A stretch of 64,000 nucleotides of DNA from Nocardia fusca NBRC 14340 (lineage in GTDB: Bacteria; Actinomycetota; Actinomycetes; Mycobacteriales; Mycobacteriaceae): assembly GCF_001618425.1 (NCBI RefSeq), contig NZ_BDCU01000051.1:21935-85934 (forward strand), given 5' to 3'. Below, piece by piece: positions 49,701-57,901 of this stretch (within the stretch, counting starts at the first letter, position 1; the number at the start of each line of letters is the position of its first letter). The translations under genes were made by a program, and so were the position numbers. The notes under the pieces are model-generated. The model was given only the letters and a program-made list of their open reading frames with translations. It did not search any database and was not told the origin of the DNA.

Positions 49701-50474
49701 ATGTCCGAGTGGACGTGGGAGCCGGATGATTTCGCGGCGCTGTGGTACAGCGACGCCTACGATCGGTTCCCCAGCCCACTGCGCTACACCAGCCGTTTCG
49801 CCTTCAACGACGAAGCCCGGGCGCATCGCCTCGCGGTGCGGGAGCGGTATACACGGGAGGAGCGCGCCACTATCCAGCTGGCCTTGGATACGCTGGGCAC
49901 CTCGAAAATGCATATCGCGATCTTCGGCGGCACTGTCGCGCACAAACGCAGCACCGGACGCGGCGATATGCGCAACTACCGGATCGTGGGCGCGCGCACC
50001 GAGAGTCATGCGGTGACGATGAGCCAGGCCGGCAATGCCGACGACTTCGGGTCGATTCAGGTGCGACTTCTGCGGCCGGAGCAGCTGGTGGCCCGGCTGG
50101 TGGCCGCGTTGCCCGGTTGCGCGCCCGGCACGGCCGGACCCGAGACCTTCCATCCCGACGATGTGGACTCCCGGCAGGAGCAGTTCGAGAATCCGCAGCG
50201 CACCCGTGCCCGGGACCGGTATCGGCGGCTGGTCCGGAGAGAGGCCGACGGTGGCGGTTGCGCGGTGCTGCGGCTGGGGCGATTCGACGCGAATGCCGAC
50301 CCGCTCCGGTCGCTGGAATGGCACGACATCACCGGCGACGGCCGCTACACCGAACAGCGCGGAACCCACGTCACGGTGCGCCCGGCCACCCCGGCCGAGT
50401 TCACCCGCCATTTCGGCAGCTGGCTGGACCTGGCCTGGCGCCGGTTGGCGGAGGAGCGCGCCGACGCCTGGTGA
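49701..50474 (+). CDS. espG: ESX secretion-associated protein EspG
   Basis: 257 residues. WTWEPDDFAALWYSDAYDRFPSPLRYTSRF, then SKMHIAIFGGTVAHKRSTGRGDMRNYRIVGARTESHAVTMSQA and the late FGSWLDLAWRRLAEERADAW follow the EspG pattern. EspG is the cytosolic chaperone of PE/PPE proteins in type VII secretion. The ATG follows AAAGAGGAACG. No EccA-E genes lie in the window; the only substrate nearby is the tail at 49140, so it is either orphaned or serves a distant system. Confidence 0.78.
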   Translation: MSEWTWEPDDFAALWYSDAYDRFPSPLRYTSRFAFNDEARAHRLAVRERYTREERATIQLALDTLGTSKMHIAIFGGTVAHKRSTGRGDMRNYRIVGARTESHAVTMSQAGNADDFGSIQVRLLRPEQLVARLVAALPGCAPGTAGPETFHPDDVDSRQEQFENPQRTRARDRYRRLVRREADGGGCAVLRLGRFDANADPLRSLEWHDITGDGRYTEQRGTHVTVRPATPAEFTRHFGSWLDLAWRRLAEERADAW

Positions 50475-50509
50475 GCGCGGGCTTCGGTGCAGGCGGACAC
50501 GGGTAGCGC

Positions 50510-51087
50510 TCACAGTCCGGTCCGTTCGCGCGGGTTCGTGATCCGCAGCCGCAGTAGATGCGGATGGTTGGCGTCGTCGAGAGCGAGTGCGGCGGTCCAC
50601 AGGGACGCGTCGATGGATTCCGGTAGGCGCCAATCCCGGGGTGCGACAGCGGGGAACCGCAGGAGTATCGGGTCGGCGCCGCAGTGGTGGGGGCGGACCG
50701 CCCACCACTGACGACCGGTGGCATCGATGGTGGCGGCCGCGAGGACATCGGACCCGGCGGGGAGTCGCGCGGCTCCGGTACGGACGGGTGCCGGGATATG
50801 CCGGGCGGCGGCGCGGGAATCCAGTTGATCGGCGAAACAAGGAAGACGAAACCGAGTCCGAACATGCCGGGGCCGAGGACGGCGCGCACCCGGGCGGCCG
50901 CCACATGGATCGGATTCGGATCCGTGACGTCCCGGCTCGGATCGACCTCGGCGCATTCGGCGTGGATCGTCTCGCCGTCGAAGCGGAATCCGAACAGTAC
51001 GGGCAGCGATCCGGCGGGTACGGTCGGCAGGAAGTGCGCGGTGATTTCGGCGACCGACTCATCGTCGGGGTAGCGGATAACGCTCAT
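50510..51087 (-). pseudogene. Unknown protein, frameshifted near its middle
   Basis: The start MSVIRYPDDESVAEITAHFLPTV (ATG 51087, overlapping the upstream stop) reads well through FGLGFVFLVSPINWI. From about 50825 to 50800, in the GCGCCGCCGCC run, the coding sense moves to the -1 frame. That frame continues RHIPAPVRTGAARLPAGSDVLAAATIDATGRQWWAVRPHHCG and ends NPRERTGL with TGA at 50510. The first frame beyond the run is Pro/Arg noise. A one-base indel, natural or from sequencing, is the simplest cause. No family recognised. Confidence 0.6.
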
Positions 51088-51389
51088 CCGAGCAGTCCCC
51101 GCGCGACGGTATGTGTCCAGAACTCGTGACGGATCGCATCCCACAGGCGGGTGTATTCGGGGAACCGTTCCCGCATATCCGCGAGGTCGGTGCAGGCGCG
51201 GGCGGGCAGCGGTGCGGCCGCGTCCGCTGTATTGCGCACCTCCAGGATCTGGATCGCCCCGCGGTCGAGCCGCCAGGCGGCCAGCCGGCCGTCGCATTCG
51301 GTGTGGCGCGTCGGTGCGTGCGTCTCGGCGGCGCCGGTGGCCGCCGGGAAAGCGTCTTTGCGCCAACGACTTCCGTATCTCTCGGACAT
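51084..51389 (-). CDS. Unknown protein, coupled to frameshifted gene
   Basis: 101 residues: MSERYGSRWRKDAFPAA, then CDGRLAAWRLDRGAIQILEVRN and FPEYTRLWDAIRHEFWTHTVARGLLG. It is mixed alpha/beta with no signal peptide or membrane segment and no recognised family. Its stop overlaps the start of the next gene (ATGA). The ATG at 51389 lacks a Shine-Dalgarno, so it may be leaderless. It diverges from an XRE regulator. Coding is supported by codon bias and the overlap. Confidence 0.55.
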   Translation of the reverse strand: MSERYGSRWRKDAFPAATGAAETHAPTRHTECDGRLAAWRLDRGAIQILEVRNTADAAAPLPARACTDLADMRERFPEYTRLWDAIRHEFWTHTVARGLLG

Positions 51390-51603
51390 GCGACTATGTT
51401 GCTGCAGGTCACAGACTCGGCGTGGGTCGGCGGGAGGCCGTCATGGGATCGATCGGAAGGCGCAGCACGTTTCCCGGTACCTGCCTACGATTGTTCTCGC
51501 ACTGAGAAACGCCGGGCGATTCGTTGAGAAACAGGGGAGGCACGATGCCGAGCAAGGCGGATCTCAGCGGCACCACATTGCCGCGGCGGCAACTGGGAGA
51601 GCG

Positions 51604-52422
51604 TTGCGCGACGCGCGCCACGCACGCGGTTCGACGCTGGAACAGGTGGCCCGGGAGACCGAGTTCAGCCGGGCGACATTGAGCCGGATCGAGCTGGGGC
51701 AGTATGAGCGGATCAAGGTCCGGGAGGTCGAATACCTCTGCGGTTACTTCGATCTGCCGGACGATCGCACCCAGTATCTGATGGCCATTGCCGCGGAATC
51801 GAACACCAAGGTCTGGTGGCAGAACTATCGCCACTTCCTGCATGAAGGATTCAGCTCCTACCTCGAACTGGAGTCCTATGCAACGGAATTCCGGTTCTTC
51901 CAACCACTTGTGATCCCTGGCCTGCTCCAGACTGCGGACTATGCCCGAGCCGTCTATCGCGCGTCCGCACCCGACGATCCGGAAGCGGAGGTCGACAGCT
52001 GGGTCGAAATGCGCATGCAGCGTCGTACTCGAATCGTGCAGCGGCGTTGGAAGGCTCGACTCGAGTTCTTATTGCACGAGAGTGTGCTGCACACGGTGGT
52101 CGGGTCGAAACCGAAGATGGCTGCTCAGTGCCGCTGCATTGCCGATGTGAGCACCCAGGAGAACATTGCGATCCGGGTGGTCCCGTTCGAGGCCGGTCTT
52201 CCCACCGGCCACGTCGTTCCGCCATTTATTGTCCTCGACTTTCCGGATACCGAGCCGTCCGTAGTCCACTCCGAGGGTGCGATCGGCTCGATGACTTTCG
52301 AGGACACCGTTGATGTGGATCGATTTCGGTCCCTGTACGAAACGATTCGGTCCGCAACGTACGACGAAGTCGTCTCGCGGGACCGAATCCGGAAAATAGC
52401 AAGGAGATACGAGCAATCATGA
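51604..52422 (+). CDS. XRE/DUF5753 regulator with broken N terminus
   Basis: The main frame has the XRE HTH (RGSTLEQVARETEFSRATLSRIELGQYERIKVREVEYLCGYF) and the DUF5753 domain (FFQPLVIPGLLQTADYARAVYRA to VVSRDRIRKIARRYEQS), about 272 residues. The expected start, MPSKADLSGTTLPRRQLG, lies at ATG 51545 behind a perfect GGGGAGG, but it is one base out of phase; the frames meet near 51594-51600 (CTGGGAGAGCG). Translation could begin at the TTG at 51604, with GGGAG close by, losing the first helix. It is coupled to the DUF397 gene by an ATGA overlap. Confidence 0.75.
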   Translation: MRDARHARGSTLEQVARETEFSRATLSRIELGQYERIKVREVEYLCGYFDLPDDRTQYLMAIAAESNTKVWWQNYRHFLHEGFSSYLELESYATEFRFFQPLVIPGLLQTADYARAVYRASAPDDPEAEVDSWVEMRMQRRTRIVQRRWKARLEFLLHESVLHTVVGSKPKMAAQCRCIADVSTQENIAIRVVPFEAGLPTGHVVPPFIVLDFPDTEPSVVHSEGAIGSMTFEDTVDVDRFRSLYETIRSATYDEVVSRDRIRKIARRYEQS

Positions 52423-52613
52423 TCGGGTATTCCGGGGATGAGTGGTTCAAGTCCTCCTATAGCGGGACCCAGGGTGACTGTGTCGAAGTCGCATGGCTGG
52501 GCTCGGGGCGGGTCGGCGTACGGAATTCCAAGAACCCGGCCGGCCCCGCGCTGGACTTCGCACCGGCGGACTGGGATGCCTTCATCGCCCGGATGCGTGG
52601 GGACCGAGAATGA
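52419..52613 (+). CDS. DUF397 domain protein
   Basis: 64 residues: WFKSSYSGTQGDCVEVAWLGSGRVGVRNSKNPAGPALDFAPADWDAFIARMRG, a full DUF397 domain. These small proteins nearly always follow an XRE/DUF5753 regulator in actinobacteria and act as its partner, reported for BldB-like and toxin-antitoxin-like pairs. It starts inside the end of the XRE gene (4-bp overlap). Confidence 0.92.
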   Translation: MIGYSGDEWFKSSYSGTQGDCVEVAWLGSGRVGVRNSKNPAGPALDFAPADWDAFIARMRGDRE

Positions 52614-52625
52614 TCCGCCGGTGAC

Positions 52626-53060
52626 TCAGGGCGCCGGGAACCGGGCCATGAGCGCATCGCGGGCCCGCTCCACTTCGGCGTGGTCCAGGCCGAAAGCTGT
52701 GACCGTCGGAACCAGATCACCGGTGACGGGTGGCCCGGCTACCACTGTGTAGCCGATGTGGCCACCGGCGATCACACGGGTGACGAACACTTCCCGCCCG
52801 TTCACGGTAACGGTTTCCGAGCGGGAGATCTCGTTCTCGTGCTGGTAGCCGTAGTCGATTGCGCTCGGGTTCTCGGCGGCGCCGAACCGGCAACTGTGCA
52901 CCGCCTGGTAATCCGCCACCGGCAACAGTGGCGCGGCTCCGATCCGCAGCGGGATCTCGCACGGGTCGGCGCCGGTCAGCACGGTGCGCACCGAATCGGG
53001 AGAGGTGTCGTAGGCCGGAGGTGACTCGTTCGCTCGACCCGGCCGGGGCCGGTCGGGCAC
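52626..53060 (-). CDS. Unknown protein, probably lacking its signal peptide
   Basis: 144 residues: TGADPCEIPLRIGAAPLLPVADYQAVHSCRFGAAENPSAIDYGYQ, with a D-P-C motif and a second Cys as in DUF3558-type exported proteins of actinobacteria, then VTRVIAGGHIGYTVVAGPP. The frame begins at a GTG with no ribosome site, and a TGA lies about 10 codons upstream. The lipobox and signal expected for that class are missing, so the N terminus may be lost. Family uncertain. Confidence 0.5.
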   Translation of the reverse strand: MPDRPRPGRANESPPAYDTSPDSVRTVLTGADPCEIPLRIGAAPLLPVADYQAVHSCRFGAAENPSAIDYGYQHENEISRSETVTVNGREVFVTRVIAGGHIGYTVVAGPPVTGDLVPTVTAFGLDHAEVERARDALMARFPAP

Positions 53061-53205
53061 GATGGACGATGCGCTGGAAGTCAGCGGTCAACGCCTTCGC
53101 CGACCGCTGGCCCGACGCCCGAACCTACTGAGAGAAACCGCCGGAAACGCCGTTACCGAGATAGTCCCAGGTGATCGGCCACCCCCGTGGGGCCGAAAGA
53201 TCCGC

Positions 53206-54027
53206 TCAGACCGTGTGGGTGCTCAGGCCGCCGGAGATCGTCAGCGCCTCGCCGTTGTAGCGGCCGCCGGAGTCGGAGACCAGTAGCAGGATCAGTTCCG
53301 AGACCTCCTCCGGCTGGATGAGCCCGCCCCCGGCCTCGAACATCGCCATGGCGTCCTCGCGAGTGGGGTTTTCGTGGTCGGGCATCAGTTCGCGGTAGGT
53401 GGCGGGGTTCATGATCATGTCGGTCTGTACTCCCGAGGGTAGTACCGCGTTCACGGTGATGCCGTGTTCCGCGACCTCCTCGGCCAGCGATTTCACCAGG
53501 CCGACCACACCCCATTTCGCGGCGGCGTAATGGCCGGATCGGCGGGCGCCCATGCGGGCGACGATGGAGGCGGTGGCGACGATGCGGCCCGAGCCGCGCT
53601 CGATCATATGCGGGACGACGGCGCGGAAGCTGTGATAGACGCCGGTCAGGTTGACGTCGATCATGTCCTGCCAGGTCTGTTCGGGCATTTCGGCGATCAG
53701 GGCGTTGGATGCGATACCCGCGTTGGCCAGGAGGATGTCGATACGGCCGAATTCGTCGAGGGCGCGGTCGGCGACGGCGTAGAGCTGTTCCTGATCACGG
53801 ACGTCGGCGGTGACCGGGACGCAGCGGCGGCCGGTGTCGCCGACCAGTTTCACGGTCTCGGCGAGGTCGTCTTCCGAACCCAGTGCGTAGGGCACGCTCG
53901 CGATCGGTGCGGCGATATCGCACAGCACGATATCGGCGCCCGCCGCGGCCAGTGTCACCGCATGCGAGCGGCCCTGCCCGCGCGCGCCGCCGGTGACGAC
54001 AGCGACTTTTCCGTCCAACTTCCCCAC
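53206..54027 (-). CDS. SDR family oxidoreductase, mycofactocin-coupled type
   Basis: 273 residues: GKLDGKVAVVTGGARGQGRSHAVTLAAAGADIVLCDIAAPIASVPYALGSEDDLAETVKLV, the signature of mycofactocin-dependent SDRs, where the insertion after IAAPI holds the NAD tightly. Catalytic YAAAKWG, NAGIASN and SIVARMG follow. The bound NAD is recycled by mycofactocin, so a carveol- or alcohol-type dehydrogenase role is likely. The GTG at 54027 follows GAGGAGGAACC. No mycofactocin genes are in the window. Confidence 0.87.
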   Translation of the reverse strand: MGKLDGKVAVVTGGARGQGRSHAVTLAAAGADIVLCDIAAPIASVPYALGSEDDLAETVKLVGDTGRRCVPVTADVRDQEQLYAVADRALDEFGRIDILLANAGIASNALIAEMPEQTWQDMIDVNLTGVYHSFRAVVPHMIERGSGRIVATASIVARMGARRSGHYAAAKWGVVGLVKSLAEEVAEHGITVNAVLPSGVQTDMIMNPATYRELMPDHENPTREDAMAMFEAGGGLIQPEEVSELILLLVSDSGGRYNGEALTISGGLSTHTV

Positions 54028-54132
54028 GGTTCCTCCTCGTCGGCTCGTTGTTCCCATCCTCACATTGCCGGTGGGCGTTGTCTGTCGGTTCGGAGTGTCG
54101 TCGATATCGATGTCGCCGGGATCCGGCGAGTC

Positions 54133-54323
54133 CGGCAGAACTCCGCGACTGTAGGCGTTTCGGCGACGTGGAACGGCACCATATCGATCACCACCAGCGC
54201 GGTGCGGCGCGGGTCGAGGTCGGGATAGGCGAATCTGCGACCACGGTGGTTCTTCTGGCGCCGGCACTCGCGCTCGTCGATATGCCAGTCGTGCGGGTCG
54301 GTGCGAATTCTGGTTTCCCTCAA
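54133..54323 (-). pseudogene. Isochorismatase-like cysteine hydrolase remnant
   Basis: From the TTG at 54323 the frame reads HDWHIDERECRRQKNHRGRR, FAYPDLDPRRTALVVIDMVPFHVAE, the N terminus of a cysteine hydrolase with the catalytic Asp in VVIDM. One base out of phase it continues NAYSRGVLP, which is the next family block (AYxRGxxPNIN), and then stops matching. The catalytic lysine and cysteine region is gone. It is a frameshifted and truncated relic. Confidence 0.65.
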
Positions 54324-54521
54324 GGCATTTCAGTCTGCCCGGACGGACGCATCCGCTGCGGGACGATGTGGTGGCCGGTGATGTCGAACCGGCCCACGTC
54401 ACCGTTCTTGCCACGGGACCGGCGTATCAGCGCGATCGGGCCGGGCTGTTCGCTCGGTGCCGACCGGATCGCTTTCCGCGACGTGGCGGCACGGGTGTAC
54501 CGGTTGCGCGACAATCACCGG

Positions 54522-55004
54522 ATGGATCTCGCCACGGTGCACGTCCGGCAGTTGCAGGTCGCGGAGTGGGCCGTTTTCCGGCAGATCCGGCTTCGAGCGC
54601 TGGCGGACGCGCCGCATGCGTTCGGGTCCACCCTGGTCGAGGCCCGGCAGCGTGGGGAGCGGGACTGGCGCGAGTTACTCCTACGGCGTGCGCAGTTTCT
54701 GGCAGCCGCCGCCGATACCGAGGTGGGAACGGTCGGCGTCACCGGGGACTGCGGCGAATTGCACCTGATCTCGATGTGGGTCGCCCCGGAAGCGCGCGGC
54801 ACCGGAGTCGCCGATCTGCTGCTGCGCGCGGTACTGGATCACGCCACCGTCCGCGGCGGCGACCGGATCCGCCTGGAAGTCGTCGAAGGGAATATCGCGG
54901 CCGAACGCCTGTACTTCCGCCACGGGTTCCGGCGGACCGGCGTCCGGGGGACCGTCGGCGGCGGCGATGTCCGGCCCGAGTTCGAAATGGTCCTCGACTT
55001 GTAG
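54522..55004 (+). CDS. GNAT family N-acetyltransferase
   Basis: 160 residues. AVFRQIRLRALADAPHAFGSTL opens the fold, LHLISMWVAPEARGTGVADLLLRAVLDHA contains the acetyl-CoA motif R-G-x-G-V/A, and LEVVEGNIAAERLYFRHGFRRTG is motif B. It resembles small-molecule or protein N-acetyltransferases near RimI. The ATG at 54522 begins the conserved part; no clear ribosome site. The acceptor is unknown. Confidence 0.87.
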   Translation: MDLATVHVRQLQVAEWAVFRQIRLRALADAPHAFGSTLVEARQRGERDWRELLLRRAQFLAAAADTEVGTVGVTGDCGELHLISMWVAPEARGTGVADLLLRAVLDHATVRGGDRIRLEVVEGNIAAERLYFRHGFRRTGVRGTVGGGDVRPEFEMVLDL

Positions 55005-55065
55005 GCGGCCCGGCCCGCCGCACCGGTTCGATCGGCGACGCGGTGCGGCGGGCGCGGACCAACGG

Positions 55066-55653
55066 TCAGCGGCTCTCGGGGCGGCCGCGGCCGAGGAAGG
55101 CGGCCAGTCGCTCGGTCGGCCCGGCCTCGGCACGCGGCTCGACACGAACGCCGAACGGCGCCCCGGGGCCGCGGAACGCGTCGGTCAGCGCTCGGTCGGC
55201 GATGGCCTGCGCCTTGGCCACCAGTGCCGGATCGGCTTCGGCGGGCTGTCCGATGGATACGGCCAGGTCCCAGCCGTGCGCGACGGTTTCCATGAGGTAC
55301 CCGCCGACGGCGAGCCCGCCGGGGGCCTCGCCCCAGGGTGCGAGGAGCGTGCGGGTCAGCAGCGTGTCGTCGGCCCACCGGTCGAGGGCGGCGCTCGACC
55401 GCTTCAGGTAGTCCTCACCGGGCCGGTTCATATCGATATCCGCTCGGGCGGGGAGCGGGCGCGGGTCGGCGCCGGTGGCGGTGGCCACCAGTTTGGCCGG
55501 ATGACAGGAGAGGTGCTCGAGCAGCCCGCGGACATCGAAGTCCGTGCAGGGGGTGGGGGCGCTCCACTGGTCGGGGCGGATCGCGGCCATGAGTCCGGCC
55601 ACCCACTCCTGGGCGGCGGCGAGGTCTGATCGGAAATCCGGAATCTGGGTCAT
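55066..55653 (-). CDS. TIGR03086 family, DinB/mycothiol-type metal-binding protein
   Basis: 195 residues. DQWSAPTPCTDFDVRGLLEHLSCHPAKL is the maleylpyruvate-isomerase N-terminal helix pair with a metal-binding His (LLEHL), and ETVAHGWDLAVSIGQPAEAD supplies the other His. The four-helix DinB-like fold binds a divalent metal and is often mycothiol-dependent. The ATG at 55653 is preceded by GATGTCACC of a 23-bp operator shared with the divergent WYL regulator, its likely controller. Confidence 0.86.
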   Translation of the reverse strand: MTQIPDFRSDLAAAQEWVAGLMAAIRPDQWSAPTPCTDFDVRGLLEHLSCHPAKLVATATGADPRPLPARADIDMNRPGEDYLKRSSAALDRWADDTLLTRTLLAPWGEAPGGLAVGGYLMETVAHGWDLAVSIGQPAEADPALVAKAQAIADRALTDAFRGPGAPFGVRVEPRAEAGPTERLAAFLGRGRPESR

Positions 55654-55673
55654 GGGAACAGTCTCGGGCACAC

Positions 55674-55696
55674 AAGGTGACATCCGGTGTCACCTT
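55674..55696. promoter_or_regulatory. 23-bp operator between TIGR03086 gene and WYL gene
   Basis: AAGGTGACA and TGTCACCTT form a perfect inverted repeat with a 5-bp spacer, 20 bp from either start. This is the form of the known binding sites of YafY/WYL regulators. Confidence 0.78.
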
Positions 55697-55715
55697 TTCG
55701 TGAGATTCTGGAGAG

Positions 55716-56732
55716 GTGCGCGCGGACCGGTTGCTCCAGATCGTTCAACTGCTACGGCGGTACGGGCGGATGAGTGCCGCCGAGCTGGCCCAACGCCTCG
55801 AAGTCACCAAACGGACGGTGCTGCGCGATATGGAATCGCTGTCCGCCGCCGGTATCCCGGTGTATGCGGAACGTGGCCGCGGTGGCGGATTCGCCCTGGT
55901 CCCCGGGTACGAACCGGATGCCGAGCAACTCACCGCGGAAGAGGCCCGCGCGCTCTTCGTCGCGGGCGGGCGGGGTACGGCCGAAGCGCTCGGCCTGGGG
56001 AACTCGTTCTGTCGCGCGCTGAACAAGCTGTCCACCGCTCTTCCCGACGATCAGCACCGGCTGGTCACGCACGTGCGGGATCGGATCGTCCTCGACGCCG
56101 GTGGATGGCACCGCGAACCGGCGGTGTTGAACGCACTGGCCGCGGTGCAGGCCGCGGTGCTCGACGACGAGCGGATCCGGATCCGCTACCAGTCGAGACA
56201 AGCCGACGCTCCGGGCGACCGGACCGTCGATCCGTGGGGGCTGCTCCAGGTCGGCACGACCTGGTACCTTGTCGCCGCCCATCGCGGCCGGCCGCGCAGC
56301 TACCGGGTGTCCCGGATCAGCGCCGTGCGCCGGCTCGGTGAGCCCAGCCGCCGGCCGCCGGACCTCGATCTACACCAGGTGTGGCGGCAGATGCGCGACG
56401 ACTTCCGTGGGGCGCCCGCCACGGAGATCGTGCTGCGTGTGCACCCGCCGCGCTTACCGCTGGTGTTGCGGTCGCTGGCGGTGACCGCGCTCGGCGATCC
56501 CGAACCCGTCCCCGACGAGCCGGATGCACACCGGCTGCGGGTGCGCAGCGTGGAAGGGGCCGCGGCCATGCTGGTGGGTTTCGGCGCCGAGGTCGATGTC
56601 CTGGCCCCGGCGGGGCTGCGGGACCGGATCATCGCGATCGCCGAGGCAGCAGGCGAACATCATCGGACGGCGTCGCGGCGGTCGGATCCGGCCGAAGTGG
56701 AACTCCTGCCATACGGGCAGAATTCTCGTTGA
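55716..56732 (+). CDS. WYL-domain transcriptional regulator (YafY type)
   Basis: 338 residues. HTH_11 domain MRADRLLQIVQLLRRYGRMSAAELAQRLEVTKRTVLRDMESLSAAGIPVYAERGRGGGFALVPGY, then a WYL domain with IRIRYQSRQADAPGDRTVDPWGLLQVGTTWYLVAAHRGRPRSYRVSRI, and a C-terminal extension (VEGAAAMLVGFGAEVDVLAPAGLRDRI). WYL domains sense small ligands or nucleic acids. The start codon is a GTG. It faces the TIGR03086 gene across a strong palindrome. Confidence 0.92.
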   Translation: MRADRLLQIVQLLRRYGRMSAAELAQRLEVTKRTVLRDMESLSAAGIPVYAERGRGGGFALVPGYEPDAEQLTAEEARALFVAGGRGTAEALGLGNSFCRALNKLSTALPDDQHRLVTHVRDRIVLDAGGWHREPAVLNALAAVQAAVLDDERIRIRYQSRQADAPGDRTVDPWGLLQVGTTWYLVAAHRGRPRSYRVSRISAVRRLGEPSRRPPDLDLHQVWRQMRDDFRGAPATEIVLRVHPPRLPLVLRSLAVTALGDPEPVPDEPDAHRLRVRSVEGAAAMLVGFGAEVDVLAPAGLRDRIIAIAEAAGEHHRTASRRSDPAEVELLPYGQNSR

Positions 56733-56759
56733 CTCTCCAGCTACTGGAAGGTTCAGGCT
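56729..56759 (+). promoter_or_regulatory. MerR-type promoter with 19-bp spacer
   Basis: TTGACT (56729-56734) and CAGGCT (56754-56759) are 19 bp apart, with TCCAG-CTA-CTGGA (56736-56748) in the spacer, centred 13 bp from the -35 start as in the other MerR promoter at 45998. The -35 overlaps the WYL gene stop. The predicted +1 falls on the GTG at 56767. Confidence 0.75.
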
Positions 56760-56766
56760 GGGTTCC

Positions 56767-57678
56767 GTGAGTGACCACGATGCACTGTTCACCATCGGCG
56801 AGTTGGCCCGCCGCACCGGACTTTCGGTGCGGACCATCCGGTTCTGGTCGGACTCCGGAGTCGTGCCGGCGACCGTCCGGTCGCCATCCGGCTACCGGCT
56901 CTACGACACCGAAGCGGTGGCCCGGCTCGATCTGGTGCGCACGCTCCGCGAACTGGGCTTGGACCTGCCGACTGTGCAGAAGGTGTTGCGGCGGCAGGCC
57001 ACCGTGGCCGAGGTCGCCGCATCGCACGCCCGCGCGTTGGACGCCGAGATCCGCACCCTGCGCATCCGGCGCGCGGTGCTGCGTTCGGTCGCTCATCGAG
57101 GAAGCTCGACCGAGGAGATGAGAATCATGCACAAGATGGCGAAACTGTCCGCCGCCGAACGCCAACGGCTGATCGACGACTTCGTGGACGCCATATTCGA
57201 CGGGATAGCCGACGACGCGCCGGGAGCGAATATCGCGCACGGGATGCGGATGCTGCCTGCCGAACTTCCCGACGACCCGAACCCGGAACAGGTGGATGCC
57301 TGGATCGAGTTGGCCGAACTTGTCGCCGACGCCGACTTCCAGGCGCGTTGCCGCCGGATGGCGGTGGCCGGGGCCACCGGCGAGACCGGACCGGAGAGCG
57401 CAATCGACCCGGACCGTGTGTCCGAGCACGCCCTGCGCGCGCTCGACGCAGGCGTGGCACCCGATTCCGTCCGCGGTAAAGAGGTGCTGGAACAGATTGT
57501 CGACGCCGGTCTGCCCGCGGCGGAACTCCGGCGGCTGGCCGATCGGATGGAGGTGTTCACCGACCGCCGGGTCGAGCGGTACTGGGAACTGCTGGCGGTA
57601 CTCAACGGCTGGCCGCGGCGGGAACCTCGGGTTCCGGCCTGGGAGTGGTTCATCGACGCGTTGCGCGCCCACGCCTGA
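56767..57678 (+). CDS. MerR family transcriptional regulator
   Basis: 303 residues from the GTG at 56767, at the predicted +1. The HTH is FTIGELARRTGLSVRTIRFWSDSGVVPATVRSPSGYRLYDTEAVARLDLVRTLRELGLDLPTVQKVL, with a linker helix RALDAEIRTLRIRRAVLRSV. A 190-residue C-terminal domain follows (AERQRLIDDFVDAIFDGIADDAPGANIAHGMRMLPAELPDDP), like TipA-type ligand domains. It is autoregulated by a MerR-type promoter, with a long hairpin after the gene. Confidence 0.9.
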   Translation: MSDHDALFTIGELARRTGLSVRTIRFWSDSGVVPATVRSPSGYRLYDTEAVARLDLVRTLRELGLDLPTVQKVLRRQATVAEVAASHARALDAEIRTLRIRRAVLRSVAHRGSSTEEMRIMHKMAKLSAAERQRLIDDFVDAIFDGIADDAPGANIAHGMRMLPAELPDDPNPEQVDAWIELAELVADADFQARCRRMAVAGATGETGPESAIDPDRVSEHALRALDAGVAPDSVRGKEVLEQIVDAGLPAAELRRLADRMEVFTDRRVERYWELLAVLNGWPRREPRVPAWEWFIDALRAHA

Positions 57679-57683
57679 TCCGT

Positions 57684-57720
57684 GTCTCCGGTGCGGTGAC
57701 ATCAACGCCGCACCGGAGAC
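57684..57720 (+). terminator. Strong hairpin after MerR gene
   Basis: A 13-bp perfect stem (GTCTCCGGTGCGG and its complement) has an 11-nt loop and is followed by TTCTTCC. On the other side, GGTGATG-A-CATCACC (57868-57882) may end the leftward hydrolase operon. Confidence 0.7.
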
Positions 57721-57901
57721 GCGTTCTTCCACACGCCCCGACGATGTCGCCGAATCCGCCCACAATCGCGGCCCGCGATCCGCCTCCGCGGCGGTCGGTC
57801 CCCTCCCGGTATTGCGTGCGGAACAGCCTCGACGTCGCTCGAAGTCACACCACTGGATCGCGATCGCGGTGATGACATCACCCGGATTCATGCCTACCGG
57901 C

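Noticed and set aside
50800..50825. Programmed -1 frameshift in the gene at 50510-51087
   Set aside because: No X-XXY-YYZ slippery heptamer or clear downstream pseudoknot was seen; an indel in a GC run is simpler.
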